Assembly: GCF_950066645.1 (NCBI RefSeq)
Contig: NZ_CATMFB010000002.1
Location: 186,001-250,000, forward strand
Direction: 5' to 3'
Origin: an uncultured Thalassolituus sp.
GTDB lineage: Bacteria > Pseudomonadota > Gammaproteobacteria > Pseudomonadales > Oceanobacteraceae
DNA length: 64,000 nt
Shown: in pieces, positions 18,196 through 26,911 of the stretch
Position numbering within the stretch: position 1 is the stretch's first letter
How the letters are laid out: each line of letters starts with the position of its first letter
Position numbers and translations under genes: made by a program
Notes under the pieces: generated by a model
The model's input: only the letters and a program-made list of their open reading frames with translations
Told to the model about the DNA's origin: nothing
The model's database searches: none

Positions 18196-19185
18196 TCAGC
18201 GATGCGCGATGTGATCATCCGGACGGACAGAAGCAGCGATGTCAGCGACCACAGCCGGGGGCAGCTCACCGACGAGCGTAATCCGGTAGTGACGGTCACC
18301 ATCGGTGACATGCCGCACGACCGCTGCCGTCGCATTCCAGCGCTGACTCAGGTCCGGCAGACCCGCATCAGGCACTTCATCTACGAACAGAGTAAAGCTC
18401 GCCAGTCCGTCGCTGAACAGCACACGTTCGTGCCATACATCACTGCTGTCCGCGCTGCGGGCATAACGCACCGGCTCATAGCCCGAAGGAACAAACGACG
18501 GCCACCAGCCGGATTCCGGATAAGTGACAACATCATCTGCCCCGACGACGGCAATCCGATGGCCGTGCAGCTCTGTTTCTGAGGGAGATATAGGGGTGTC
18601 TGCTCCAATTTCAAGACGGGCAAACCGGAAGCGTTGCAGCAAGCGGCCGGACGTATCCAGCAGATCACTGCCAAGGAGCAGGCCAGTATCCTGATCCAGC
18701 CAAAGGTGATAGGCAAAGCGGTCGGACGTATCAGGCATCAGGTTCACCTGCACGGCTGACCGACCGGCAATACGCTGCGGGCTATCGACAACCACCAGGC
18801 TATAGCTGGCGAGGATACGGTCGAGCCGGGACGCAGTAAGTTGCTCGAAGCCTTTGAACACATCAGGCATCAGACCCGCGCGATGAGGGCCATTGTGCAG
18901 GCACAGAAGGGTGCTTCCCTGACGCAACTGCTGCCGTGGCTCACCCGTGAGAAATTCAGTCTGACGACGCGGTTGACCATCCACCAGCGACTGACTGATC
19001 ATAAGGCTCTGCCACTGATCGCCCTCGCTGTATACCAGGTCGCCGTGAAAGCTGGTCGCGGCAAGCGCCTGACTCAGTCGCAGTAACCACTCAGCTCCCC
19101 CGGAGGCATGCGCCACCGGAGGGAGTTGGAAAACAAGAAGGAAAAAAACGAGCAGTGATAACGGGACCTGTGTCCGCATCATCAC
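18196..19185 (-). CDS. rseB: sigma-E factor negative regulator RseB/MucB
   Basis: Periplasmic protein that binds the anti-sigma factor RseA/MucA and protects it from DegS cleavage until lipids or LPS displace it. The protein has a signal peptide (PLSLLVFFLLVFQLPPVAHA) and the two MucB/RseB domains (EWLLRLSQALAATSFHGDLVY onward, and a C-terminal part from about residue 225 with WWPSFVPSGYE). Length 329 is near the family (about 318). Translation may begin at GTG 19185, ATG 19182 or ATG 19179, three consecutive start codons directly after the rseA stop; none has a clear ribosome site, suggesting coupling. Confidence 0.93.
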   Translation of the reverse strand: MMMRTQVPLSLLVFFLLVFQLPPVAHASGGAEWLLRLSQALAATSFHGDLVYSEGDQWQSLMISQSLVDGQPRRQTEFLTGEPRQQLRQGSTLLCLHNGPHRAGLMPDVFKGFEQLTASRLDRILASYSLVVVDSPQRIAGRSAVQVNLMPDTSDRFAYHLWLDQDTGLLLGSDLLDTSGRLLQRFRFARLEIGADTPISPSETELHGHRIAVVGADDVVTYPESGWWPSFVPSGYEPVRYARSADSSDVWHERVLFSDGLASFTLFVDEVPDAGLPDLSQRWNATAAVVRHVTDGDRHYRITLVGELPPAVVADIAASVRPDDHIAHR

Positions 19186-19839
19186 TTATCTGGGCTTAGC
19201 CTGATTGCCGTTCTGGCCGAAATTAGCCACACGCGCAAAAGGATCGGATTCTGCCACACCGGCAGCCTGTTCTTCGTGCTCAAGCACATACTGTTGCAGA
19301 ACCTGCTGTGCCTGGCTGAGTTCTTCAGCAGAGACCGCTGGGACCGACTTTGCAGTACTCGCCACCATCGCCGGCTGAGAAACGGGTGCCGCAGGGGCCG
19401 CGACTTCTGCCTTAACCGGCTGCTGGGCTGCAAACATGGCCTGCTCGCTCAGCGATTGCTCATTCACAATCCGGGCGCCCGCAAGCACTGCCAGAGTCAC
19501 AGACGCTGCCACCGCCCCCGAGACCAGCCACTGCGGCATGCCCCCGGCGGTTTTTCTGGCAACCGGCTGCTCCACAGCCCCGGCGAATGCGTCCGTCTGA
19601 TCTTCTTCGATCACATCGACGAACTCGCGCTCATCATCCAGGGCTTTCATAATGCGACCCGAAAGATCGACTGCACCGGCTGGCTCATCGCGCATCAGAG
19701 CACCGATCAGTTGATAACGGCGCCACTCCTCACGCATTTCCGCGTCTGAACCGACATAGTTCAGCACGCGTCGCAGTTCCAGCTCGTTACACTCTCCATC
19801 ACAGAGAGCAGACATTGATTCTTTAATTCGATCTTTCAT
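19186..19839 (-). CDS. rseA: anti-sigma-E factor RseA/MucA
   Basis: Single-pass inner-membrane protein whose cytoplasmic domain holds RpoE/AlgU inactive; regulated proteolysis releases it. The start is placed at ATG 19839 (MKDRIKESMSALCDGECNELEL), six bases after AGGTG and matching the RseA N terminus; a GTG at 19848 is possible. The 217 residues have the N-terminal sigma-binding domain (to about 80), one membrane helix (about 112-132, WLVSGAVAASVTLAVLAGARI) and an Ala-rich periplasmic tail. It follows the sigma gene by 20 bases. Confidence 0.93.
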   Translation of the reverse strand: MKDRIKESMSALCDGECNELELRRVLNYVGSDAEMREEWRRYQLIGALMRDEPAGAVDLSGRIMKALDDEREFVDVIEEDQTDAFAGAVEQPVARKTAGGMPQWLVSGAVAASVTLAVLAGARIVNEQSLSEQAMFAAQQPVKAEVAAPAAPVSQPAMVASTAKSVPAVSAEELSQAQQVLQQYVLEHEEQAAGVAESDPFARVANFGQNGNQAKPR

Positions 19840-19859
19840 AAACAACACCTATCAACCTG

Positions 19860-20501
19860 TCAGGCCGTCGCACTCAGGAGTGGCCGCATTTTTTTATCAA
19901 TTGCTTCCCGTGCTCGGAAAATCCGGGATCTTACCGTCCCTATAGGGCAATCCATCGCCTCAGCGATTTCTTCATAGCTCAGTCCTTCGAGCTCACGCAG
20001 AGTGACAGCTCTGCGTAATTCGTCCGGCAGCGCCTCAATGGCTTCGAACACTACTGCACGCAACTGATCGCGCTGCAGCAGGCCGTCCGGCGTGTCCACA
20101 TCCTTCATATTCGCCTCGTCTGCAAAGAACGCGGCGTCATCAAGGTCAATGTCCTGAGTCGGTGTCTTACGACCCCGGCTGATCAGGTGATTCTTTGCGG
20201 TATTGACCGCAATCCGGTACATCCAGGTGTAAAACTGACTATCGCCCCTGAATGATGGTAGCGCACGGTAAGCCTTGATAAATGCTTCCTGTGTCACATC
20301 CTGCGCTTCCGCGTGGTCGGTGATAAAGCGGCCAACCAGAGCAAGGATGCGGTGCTGATACTTCACCACCAGTAAATCAAACGCGCGGCGATCACCTTTC
20401 TGGACTCTGGCGACCAGTTGTTGGTCTGAAGTGGTCTCGTTGTTCATGGCGTTACCTGCATTTGCTTGCTGCTTCTTTGCAGCTGTCGCTGAGTTAGTCA
20501 C
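19860..20501 (-). CDS. rpoE: RNA polymerase sigma factor RpoE/AlgU (sigma-E)
   Basis: ECF sigma factor for the envelope-stress regulon. Region 2 is seen in DLLVVKYQHRILALVGRF, DVTQEAFIKAYRALPSFRG and FYTWMYRIAVNTAKNHL; region 4 in ALPDELRRAVTLRELEGLSY and GTVRSRIFRAREAIDKK, almost identical to AlgU. Two starts compete. GTG 20501 follows a strong GGAGG by about eight bases and adds 18 Ala/Gln-rich residues; ATG 20447 (MNNETTSDQQLV) follows AGGT by six bases and gives 195 residues, the AlgU length. I give the longer one because of its ribosome site, but the shorter matches homologues. Confidence 0.95.
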   Translation of the reverse strand: MTNSATAAKKQQANAGNAMNNETTSDQQLVARVQKGDRRAFDLLVVKYQHRILALVGRFITDHAEAQDVTQEAFIKAYRALPSFRGDSQFYTWMYRIAVNTAKNHLISRGRKTPTQDIDLDDAAFFADEANMKDVDTPDGLLQRDQLRAVVFEAIEALPDELRRAVTLRELEGLSYEEIAEAMDCPIGTVRSRIFRAREAIDKKMRPLLSATA

Positions 20502-20531
20502 ACTCTGCCCTCCATACGTGGCTGTGTGACA

Positions 20532-20559
20532 TTAGGTGCTTGAACATCGCAGTAGTTCC
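20532..20559 (-). promoter_or_regulatory. candidate sigma-E autoregulatory promoter (proximal)
   Basis: On the minus strand, GGAACT (20559 to 20554) is followed after GAACTA-N16 by CCTAA (20536 to 20532). Compared with the sigma-E/AlgU pattern GAACTT-N16/17-TCTRA this fits at nine or so of eleven positions. It sits about 30 bases before the rpoE GTG start, consistent with the known autoregulation of algU. Confidence 0.5.
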
Positions 20560-20592
20560 AATGACTGACACTTCATGACACTCGATACTTCC

Positions 20593-20620
20593 TGTGACAG
20601 AGTACAAAGGTGACAGTTCC
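20593..20620 (-). promoter_or_regulatory. second candidate sigma-E promoter (distal)
   Basis: A further GGAACT (20620 to 20615), then G and 16 bases, then TCACA on the minus strand. The -35 half is good, the -10 half poor. AlgU genes of pseudomonads have several promoters, so a duplicate is plausible. Confidence 0.3.
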
Positions 20621-20637
20621 CGCGATGCACACATTTT

Positions 20638-20666
20638 TTGTAATGCTACTCCGGCGGCATTATAGT
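20638..20666 (+). promoter_or_regulatory. sigma-70 promoter of nadB
   Basis: TTGTAA, 17 bases, TATAGT on the plus strand, 47 bases ahead of the nadB ATG. It overlaps the region upstream of the distal rpoE promoter, so the two divergent genes share control DNA. Confidence 0.6.
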
Positions 20667-20712
20667 GCGGGCTTTCCCGTTGTGACAGACGCCCTTGGCG
20701 GAGCAGTGTTTC

Positions 20713-22320
20713 ATGAGTCGTAGCCTGAGTTTTGATGTCCTGATTATCGGTAGCGGAGCAGCCGGACTGACCCTGGGTCTGTCACTGCCTGACCATATCC
20801 GCGCGGCCATTATCAGCAAAGACACCCTGGACGCCGGCTCGACACGCTGGGCACAGGGGGGCGTTGCTGCGGTGCTGGATGAAGACGACAGCATTGAAGC
20901 CCACGTGTCCGACACTCTGATCGCTGGGGCGGGCCTGTGCCATGAGCCCGCTGTCCGCTTTACCGTTGAACATTCGACGGAGGCGATCAACTGGTTGATT
21001 GATCTCGGTGTCCCTTTTACCCGTGACAGCGAAGATCATTTTCATCTGACCCGCGAAGGCGGTCACAGTGCCCGCCGCATTATTCATGCCGCCGATGCTA
21101 CCGGCCATGCCATATCCGATACCCTGCTACGCAAAGCATCCGAAAAAGAAAACCTGACGCTGCTGCAGGATTACATCGCGATTGACCTGATTACCCGGGA
21201 GAAACTGGGGCTTTCTGGCCAGGCCTGTGTCGGTGGTTACTTTCTGAACAACCGTACCGGCGACGTGGATACCATCACGGCCCACTCAACCGTACTAGCA
21301 ACCGGTGGGGCAAGTAAGGTGTACCTCTACACCAGTAACCCTGACGGCGCTTCTGGTGATGGTATTGCGATGGCCTGGCGCGCCGGTGCGCGCATTGCCA
21401 ATATGGAATTCAATCAGTTTCATCCAACCTGTCTTTACCACCCGCAGGCCGGCTCGTTCCTGATTACTGAAGCTGTTCGTGGTGAAGGTGGGCAACTGCT
21501 GCTGCCGGACGGCAACCGCTTTATGCATCACTTTGATGAGCGCGGCGAGCTGGCCCCGCGGGACATCGTCGCCCGCGCCATCGACCACGAGATGAAACGT
21601 CTGGGGGCTGATTGCCTGTTCCTGGATATTTCCCACAAGCCCGCAGAATTTATCCGCGAGCACTTCCCGACCATTTACGAACGTTGCCTGCAGCTTGGCA
21701 TTGATATCACGCGGGACCCTATTCCCGTAGTCCCGGCAGCTCACTACACCTGTGGCGGCGTCGTTACAGACAACGATGGCCGGACAGATATCGACCGCCT
21801 CTACGCAGTCGGCGAGACCGCCTGCACTGGCTTGCACGGCGCCAACCGCCTGGCCAGCAACTCACTGCTGGAGTGCCTGGTATTTGCCCGCTCGGCGGCT
21901 GCCGATATCGCCCGCTCCATTGACCTAGAGTCGCCTCTTGAAAGCGTACCCGCCTGGGACTCTTCACAGGTCACAGACTCGGACGAGGATGTTGTGATTT
22001 CCCACAACTGGGATGAACTGCGCCGGTTTATGTGGGACTACGTCGGTATCGTGCGGACAACCAAGCGTCTGGTGCGCGCGAAACACCGGGTCGACCTGCT
22101 GCGTCAGGAGATTCAGGAGTTCTACAGCAACCATAAGGTGACCAATGACCTGCTGGAGCTGCGGAATCTGGTGGATGTCGCGGAGGTGATCATCCGCTCT
22201 GCCCTGCTACGCAAGGAGAGCCGTGGTCTGCACTACAGCCGGGATTACCCTTCCTCACTGCCGCGCGCCTTTGATACGGTCCTGACGCCCAAATACATCC
22301 GCGAGCTGGGCAGCCTCTAA
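20713..22320 (+). CDS. nadB: L-aspartate oxidase
   Basis: FAD enzyme that oxidises aspartate to iminoaspartate, first step of de novo NAD synthesis with NadA. The start is ATG 20713 ([19 protein letters not shown]), nine bases after GGAG; a TTG at 20695 is an extension without support. The 535 residues show the dinucleotide-binding GSGAAGL, the active-site loop [33 protein letters not shown] and the [13 protein letters not shown] block, and a C-terminal helical domain. Length matches E. coli NadB (540). Divergence from the sigma-E operon is conserved in Pseudomonas. The stop overlaps the ygfX stop on the other strand by four bases. Confidence 0.97.
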   Translation: MSRSLSFDVLIIGSGAAGLTLGLSLPDHIRAAIISKDTLDAGSTRWAQGGVAAVLDEDDSIEAHVSDTLIAGAGLCHEPAVRFTVEHSTEAINWLIDLGVPFTRDSEDHFHLTREGGHSARRIIHAADATGHAISDTLLRKASEKENLTLLQDYIAIDLITREKLGLSGQACVGGYFLNNRTGDVDTITAHSTVLATGGASKVYLYTSNPDGASGDGIAMAWRAGARIANMEFNQFHPTCLYHPQAGSFLITEAVRGEGGQLLLPDGNRFMHHFDERGELAPRDIVARAIDHEMKRLGADCLFLDISHKPAEFIREHFPTIYERCLQLGIDITRDPIPVVPAAHYTCGGVVTDNDGRTDIDRLYAVGETACTGLHGANRLASNSLLECLVFARSAAADIARSIDLESPLESVPAWDSSQVTDSDEDVVISHNWDELRRFMWDYVGIVRTTKRLVRAKHRVDLLRQEIQEFYSNHKVTNDLLELRNLVDVAEVIIRSALLRKESRGLHYSRDYPSSLPRAFDTVLTPKYIRELGSL

Positions 22321-22712
22321 ACCACGCCGTAAAGACTGGCCTTGAGGCGCCGGAAATCGTCAGCGCTCAGGAGACTGTCAGGAAAAATGCTGATCGCCTG
22401 CCAGGGCCAGAATCCCCACACTAACCGGAGGTGACCTGCCCTGCGGTGACTCCCGTTCAGCCAGGTAACCGGGTGCCGCTCGGCTGCGCATTCGATCCAC
22501 CAGCCGTTCTGATTTACCCCCAATGCGTCAACAGCAGGAGCCAGAATTCGCCGGCTGACCTGCCACCATACACACACCAGCAGCAGATACAGAAAAGCAA
22601 GCAAGGGAACAGCCAGCAGAAGTGTCAGGCCAACCAGAAGCAACGTCGCCTTGTGCAGGCGACGCTGACGGAGTGAGGGTTTAAGGCGCCACTCAAGCGC
22701 GCTGCTGTGCAT
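22317..22712 (-). CDS. YgfX-family inner-membrane protein
   Basis: Small membrane protein encoded after sdhE; in E. coli YgfX (CptA) was described as a toxin acting on FtsZ/MreB, later also linked to SdhE function. From ATG 22712 ([18 protein letters not shown]) it has 131 residues, the size of YgfX (135), with a membrane hairpin at about 23-55 and a C-terminal soluble half rich in Trp. The ATG lies inside the last codons of sdhE (20-base overlap). Longer frames to 22841 run through sdhE and are not credible. Weak sequence conservation; the assignment depends on position and topology. Confidence 0.75.
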   Translation of the reverse strand: MHSSALEWRLKPSLRQRRLHKATLLLVGLTLLLAVPLLAFLYLLLVCVWWQVSRRILAPAVDALGVNQNGWWIECAAERHPVTWLNGSHRRAGHLRLVWGFWPWQAISIFPDSLLSADDFRRLKASLYGVV

Positions 22713-22950
22713 GCTCCAGTACCATGTTGACCATGCGCGCCAGCCCTGCATCGTCCGGAATCTGATGCTCAAGGAACCAGGTGAAAAGATCCGGGTCTTC
22801 GCAATCAAGCAGCTGTCGGTAAAGCGCCTGATCATCGTCACTCAGATCTCGGTACTTCTGCTCAGCAAACGGCAGCAGTAGTACATCCAGCTCAAGCATG
22901 CCACGACGGCTATGCCATACAACGCGTTTTGCCTGGATTTCGTCAGTCAC
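22693..22950 (-). CDS. sdhE: succinate dehydrogenase flavinylation factor SdhE
   Basis: Assembly factor that promotes covalent attachment of FAD to SdhA and FrdA. The GTG start at 22950 (VTDEIQAKRVVWHSRRGMLELD) is fixed by AGGAGA six bases upstream and gives 85 residues, the family length. The signature RRGMLELDVLLLPF, which contains the RGxxE flavinylation motif, is intact. It is divergent from ygfZ; that neighbour pair and nadB are conserved. Confidence 0.94.
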   Translation of the reverse strand: MTDEIQAKRVVWHSRRGMLELDVLLLPFAEQKYRDLSDDDQALYRQLLDCEDPDLFTWFLEHQIPDDAGLARMVNMVLEHAQQRA

Positions 22951-23074
22951 ATCGGGTCTCCTCTGAAGTCGCCTCAGTATAACGAAAAACCCCACACAAT
23001 ACCCTGTGATAGCCACAGCGGTTTTACGTAAAATAGCCTCCAGAGTTCAACCGCCTAACGAACAAAGAGACACT

Positions 23075-23956
23075 ATGTATTCAACCAGCGGCTACATCCC
23101 TCAGCAGATTTCGCAGGACCGTCCAGCCCGGACGCGCCTGACACTCAGTGCACTGGTCCGCGTGACGGGGCCAGACAGTGAACGCTTCCTGCAGGGACAA
23201 CTGACCTGCGACGTTAAAAGCCTGACCAGCGACAACTGGACAGCCGGAGCCTGCTGTAATGCCAAAGGCCGGATGGTGGCAAACTTTATTATTGCGCAAA
23301 CACCGCAGGGGTATCTGCTCAGGCTCCCCGCCGAACAGGCAGACACTCTGATCAACCATCTCAAGAAATACATTGTCTTTTTTAAAAGCCAGATCTCGCT
23401 GGCAGAAGACCTGTGCGTGATTGCTGAAGTGCCTGCCACCGCAACAACGGCGGATGCTCATGCCTCTCAGGAGCCCCATCTGACCCTGACCCACGCTGAC
23501 GGCAGACGGGAATTCTGGATTACAGAAGAGGAAGCCACCGCCTGTCTGCAAGGGCCTCAGTGCAGCGAAGCAGACTGGATCAGCACAGAAATCCGCGCCG
23601 GATACGTCTTTGTCACCCAGCAGACCACCGAGGCCTGGGTGCCGCAATACATCGGCTGGCATGAGCTCGGCGGAATCAGCTTTTCCAAAGGTTGCTATAC
23701 CGGTCAGGAAGTTGTTGCCCGACTCCAGTATCTGGGCAAAGCCAAAAAGAATCTGTATCTGGTTGACGGAAATGACGACCTCCCGGCGGTCACCGCACAG
23801 GTCACGGCAGATGGCCGTCATGTGGGCGATCTGGCCGCCGTATCGGGCAGCATCGGGCTGGCGGTGATTTCTTCAGAAGAACGGACCTTAAACGCCACCC
23901 TGGCAGAGCAACCCGTCGTTCTCAGCAGGCTCTTCTATACTGAGGAAAATCAATAA
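23075..23956 (+). CDS. ygfZ: folate-binding tRNA-modifying GTM protein YgfZ
   Basis: Folate-dependent protein of the GcvT fold that supports assembly or repair of certain iron-sulfur enzymes such as MiaB. The diagnostic motif FSKGCYTGQEVVAR with its conserved cysteine is present at about residues 200-215. The chosen ATG at 23075 (MYSTSGYIPQQ) gives 293 residues; the longer frame from 23006 reaches into the divergent promoter region. Sits divergent from sdhE with 124 bases between them. Confidence 0.93.
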   Translation: MYSTSGYIPQQISQDRPARTRLTLSALVRVTGPDSERFLQGQLTCDVKSLTSDNWTAGACCNAKGRMVANFIIAQTPQGYLLRLPAEQADTLINHLKKYIVFFKSQISLAEDLCVIAEVPATATTADAHASQEPHLTLTHADGRREFWITEEEATACLQGPQCSEADWISTEIRAGYVFVTQQTTEAWVPQYIGWHELGGISFSKGCYTGQEVVARLQYLGKAKKNLYLVDGNDDLPAVTAQVTADGRHVGDLAAVSGSIGLAVISSEERTLNATLAEQPVVLSRLFYTEENQ

Positions 23957-23996
23957 CTCCGGAGGTGTCTCCGGACAGCCCTCAGGAGCCGGATAC

Positions 23997-24842
23997 ATGA
24001 CTCAGGATCTCGTCGCTAAGGTCAGAGAAGACATACTGCAATTACTCGCCAACGACGAACTCGTACTTCCCACACTGCCGGAAGTGGCGCTGAAAGTAAG
24101 AGAGGTTGCAGAAGACGAGAACGCCAGTGTCGTGGACATATCCAGAATTCTGACCCGCGATCCGGCGATGAGCGCGCGTCTGCTGAGGGTCGCCAACAGC
24201 CCGATGGTGCGAACGGCTGTGCCGATTACCGATGTGAATTCTGCGGTATCGCGTCTGGGCATTAACTTCACGACCAACCTGGTGGTCGGGATCGCCATGG
24301 AACAGATGTTTCAGGCAACCAATGAGTTGATTGATCAGCATATGCGTACCTGCTGGCACCACGCACTCGAAGTAGCCGCTTCGTCTCAGGTTCTGGCGCG
24401 TCATTTCACCCGGCTCCCTCCAGATCAGGCGCTTCTCGCCGGGCTGGTCCACCAGATCGGGATACTCCCCATCCTTGCGTACGCAGAAACGAACGATGGG
24501 CTTCTGCAGGACAGCCTGTCACTCAATCACGTCATTGAAAAGCTCCATCCTGAGTTAGGTGCGCATGTTCTGCGCTCCTGGGATCTGCCAGAAGCGCTGA
24601 TTCAGGTGACGGAAGAATATCTTGATTTCAAACGGGACCCGGGCCGCGCCGACTTCACCGATCTGGTACAGGTTTCGGTGCTTCAGTCATACGCAGGTAC
24701 CGATCACCCGCTGGGCCGCATCGCTCACAGCGACGTCGGTGCCTTCCAGCGCCTCGGACTGGACGCTGAAACCGAAGAGCACCAACTGACCGAACTAGCA
24801 GAAGAAACCGAAGCGACTCAGGAAGCTCTGAAACCCGTGTAA
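23997..24842 (+). CDS. HDOD-domain protein
   Basis: A 281-residue soluble protein whose first 200 residues are an HDOD domain (LPTLPEVALKVREVAEDENASVVDISRILTRDPAMSARLLRVANS region, then GINFTTNLVVGIAMEQMF and ALLAGLVHQIGILPILAYAE). HDOD proteins are HD-like folds that usually lack the metal residues and act in signalling, often around cyclic-di-GMP, motility or stress. The HD pair is replaced by HQ here (GLVHQIG), so hydrolase activity is unlikely. ATG 23997 follows AGGAG by eight bases. It is in the same direction as ygfZ (40 bases) and may head the run to 27390. Confidence 0.85.
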   Translation: MTQDLVAKVREDILQLLANDELVLPTLPEVALKVREVAEDENASVVDISRILTRDPAMSARLLRVANSPMVRTAVPITDVNSAVSRLGINFTTNLVVGIAMEQMFQATNELIDQHMRTCWHHALEVAASSQVLARHFTRLPPDQALLAGLVHQIGILPILAYAETNDGLLQDSLSLNHVIEKLHPELGAHVLRSWDLPEALIQVTEEYLDFKRDPGRADFTDLVQVSVLQSYAGTDHPLGRIAHSDVGAFQRLGLDAETEEHQLTELAEETEATQEALKPV

Positions 24843-24872
24843 CCTGCCTCCGGACGCGGCATACTGCTCGTC

Positions 24873-25565
24873 ATGCTGACATTTATCGCTGCGCTGACAA
24901 TCCTGATTACCTTTGCTGCCCTGCTGCTATGGCTGGGGCGGCTGACTGTTTCATCGCGACAACGCTCGCTGCAGGACACCGCTACCGCACTGAAAGGCAC
25001 ATATGCGCACTGGCACCCGACGCTCACACTGCGACAGGCGGGCCTGCAACTGGTTAACCTGGGCGAAGCCCGCTATGCCCAGCACTGGTGCGAGATTCCT
25101 GGAGATTCCGACTGTGCTCCAGCCAGGTTCTGCGACTTTACCCTGATGACCCGCAGCGGCCCACACGCGCAGACACTCGTCATTATGGAGTGCCCTCTGC
25201 CTCTGGAGGGCAGGCTGATGATCTCAAGGCGTCGCTGGCTGGATGACGACGTCATGAGCCCGACCCAGGGAAGCCCCATGCTATGTCTGCCTGAAAGTGC
25301 CTGCCCTGACCGCCTGCAGGGATGGAACCTGACGGGTTCACCACCCCACCGGATGCTCAGACTATTATCCGAAGAGGTCACGGACTGGCTTTTGGCACAT
25401 CATCACCTTCACATTGAATGGGCGAATGGCATTCTTCTCGCCTGCCAGCCGGACTATCTGATCGAAGCCTCAGAGCTCTCTCACGTATTGCGCGATGTCA
25501 CTGAACTTCATACCCGACTGAACCGAACCTGTTTTTCTGCCGGAACCCAAAATGCTGACGAATAA
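24873..25565 (+). CDS. membrane-anchored protein of unknown function
   Basis: I do not recognise this 230-residue protein. It has one N-terminal membrane helix (about 2-24, LTFIAALTILITFAALLLWLG) and a cytoplasmic or periplasmic domain with three cysteines in HWCEIPGDSDCAPARFC and a second pair in CLPESAC. The C terminus is helical. It starts 30 bases after the HDOD gene and overlaps the next gene, a lipoprotein hydrolase, by 14 bases, so co-translation with it is likely. The coding case rests on length, codon use like the neighbours and the tight overlaps. Confidence 0.75.
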   Translation: MLTFIAALTILITFAALLLWLGRLTVSSRQRSLQDTATALKGTYAHWHPTLTLRQAGLQLVNLGEARYAQHWCEIPGDSDCAPARFCDFTLMTRSGPHAQTLVIMECPLPLEGRLMISRRRWLDDDVMSPTQGSPMLCLPESACPDRLQGWNLTGSPPHRMLRLLSEEVTDWLLAHHHLHIEWANGILLACQPDYLIEASELSHVLRDVTELHTRLNRTCFSAGTQNADE

Positions 25566-26502
25566 TCTGTTAAAAACGATCCCCGCCCTCATACTGAGCG
25601 GACTGCTCCTCTCTGGTTGTACCGCTCACCAGCAGGACGCACTGCTCGCCAGGGTCACCGATATGGGACGGGATAAAGCCGGTCTGCAGCTGCATTCGAC
25701 GCGCACCGTCGACATCGATATGACGTATCTGGAGCGTCAGGGACAAGGCCCCGTGGTGATGATGATTCACGGTTTTTCGGCCAATAAAGATACCTGGCTA
25801 CGATTTGCCGATTACCTTCCGGAAGACTATCGTCTGATTACGCCTGACCTCGCGGGTCACGGTGATTCCGGCACAGCCGGCTCTTACGATCTGGAAAAAC
25901 AGGCAGACCGCCTGCACGCGCTGGCAGAAAAGCTGGGGCTGCCGGGCTTTCATATTGTCGGAAATTCCATGGGTGGCGCCATCAGTGTGATCTACGCCAG
26001 TAAATACCCCGAACAGATTAAAAGCCTGACACTGATCGACGCAGCCGGGCTTGATGGCGCAGATAAAAGCGAATATTTCCAGATGCTGGATCAGGGAATT
26101 AACCCATTAATCGCCACCGATAAAGCATCGTTTGAAGTGCGCATGGACATGGTGATGGAGAAACCGCCAATGCTGCCATGGCCTCTGCGTCCGGCACTGA
26201 TCCGCCAGACCGTTGCCCGGGCTGATCTGAATAAAGAAATTTTTGCCGATATGATTGCCACGCGGGAGCGCATGAGCGAAGCGGAATTCGGTGCGCAGAT
26301 AGATGCCACCGTGGAGATGCCAGTGCTCATTATGTGGGGAGAAAAAGACCGCGTGCTGGATGTTTCTGCCGTAGAGACATTCCGTCGCTACCTCCCCCAG
26401 GCGGAAGTGAAAATTTTTGAGGGCATTGGGCACGTACCTATGCTGGAAATCCCGCAGGAAAGTGCCGGCACACTGACCGCCTTCATCAGCCGCCTTGACT
26501 GA
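25552..26502 (+). CDS. lipoprotein alpha/beta hydrolase
   Basis: A 316-residue lipoprotein: signal peptide with lipobox LLSGC (Cys23), then an alpha/beta-hydrolase fold. Visible elements are the oxyanion HGFSANKDTW, nucleophile elbow GNSMGGA (Ser), acid MWGEKDRVLD and His in GIGHVPMLE, so the triad is complete. The pattern HGFSANKDTWLRFA resembles lipases/esterases of the LipG/MhpC kind. Likely an envelope esterase or lipase; substrate unknown. It overlaps its neighbours on both sides by 14 and 8 bases. Confidence 0.87.
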   Translation: MLTNNLLKTIPALILSGLLLSGCTAHQQDALLARVTDMGRDKAGLQLHSTRTVDIDMTYLERQGQGPVVMMIHGFSANKDTWLRFADYLPEDYRLITPDLAGHGDSGTAGSYDLEKQADRLHALAEKLGLPGFHIVGNSMGGAISVIYASKYPEQIKSLTLIDAAGLDGADKSEYFQMLDQGINPLIATDKASFEVRMDMVMEKPPMLPWPLRPALIRQTVARADLNKEIFADMIATRERMSEAEFGAQIDATVEMPVLIMWGEKDRVLDVSAVETFRRYLPQAEVKIFEGIGHVPMLEIPQESAGTLTAFISRLD

Positions 26503-26911
26503 AATCCGCTACGCAACAGTCGTTGAAGCCAACGCTTTATACAAAGACGCTGGCTACAGTGGCCGGGCCGCACCGGGAGATCTCATTGTCGCGGCCTATC
26601 GCCATGGGAAACTGCTTGCGGTCGCCCGGCTTATTCCTCAGTCTGGTCATGCCCTCTGGCTGCGCCATCTGTGTACAATGCCGGCCTTCCGCAAGCGCGG
26701 CACCGCCAGAGCCCTGTGTCTCTGGATACGGAACAATGTCCGCGCCCCGGTAATAATTTTTCCATTGCCTGAGCTGATCCCTATGTATCAGAGTGCAGGA
26801 TTCAGAATCACCGACGCCGATCACCTGCCAGCAGAACTGGCACGTCACTGGGCACAGGTAAAACGTAAATACCCGGCATCAGAAGTGATGTCCTCGGAGA
26901 CCGAACAATGA
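26495..26911 (+). CDS. GNAT-family N-acetyltransferase
   Basis: The 138 residues fit the GNAT core: AAYRHGKLLAVARLIPQ (beta strands), WLRHLCTMPAFRKRGTARALCLWI with the R-x-x-G-x-A acetyl-CoA loop, and PMYQSAGFR near the end. The start is a TTG overlapping the previous stop by eight bases; no ribosome site is visible, so translation probably depends on coupling. The last bases overlap the next ATG (ATGA). Substrate unknown. Confidence 0.75.
   Translation: MTEIRYATVVEANALYKDAGYSGRAAPGDLIVAAYRHGKLLAVARLIPQSGHALWLRHLCTMPAFRKRGTARALCLWIRNNVRAPVIIFPLPELIPMYQSAGFRITDADHLPAELARHWAQVKRKYPASEVMSSETEQ

Noticed and set aside
20545-20600. GTGTCAT and GTGTCAG repeats upstream of rpoE as a PhoB box
   Set aside because: They are ten, not eleven, bases apart and no -10 follows at the right distance.
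22713-22841. Longer frame for the YgfX-like protein
   Set aside because: It runs through sdhE in another frame; the ATG at 22712 gives the family size.
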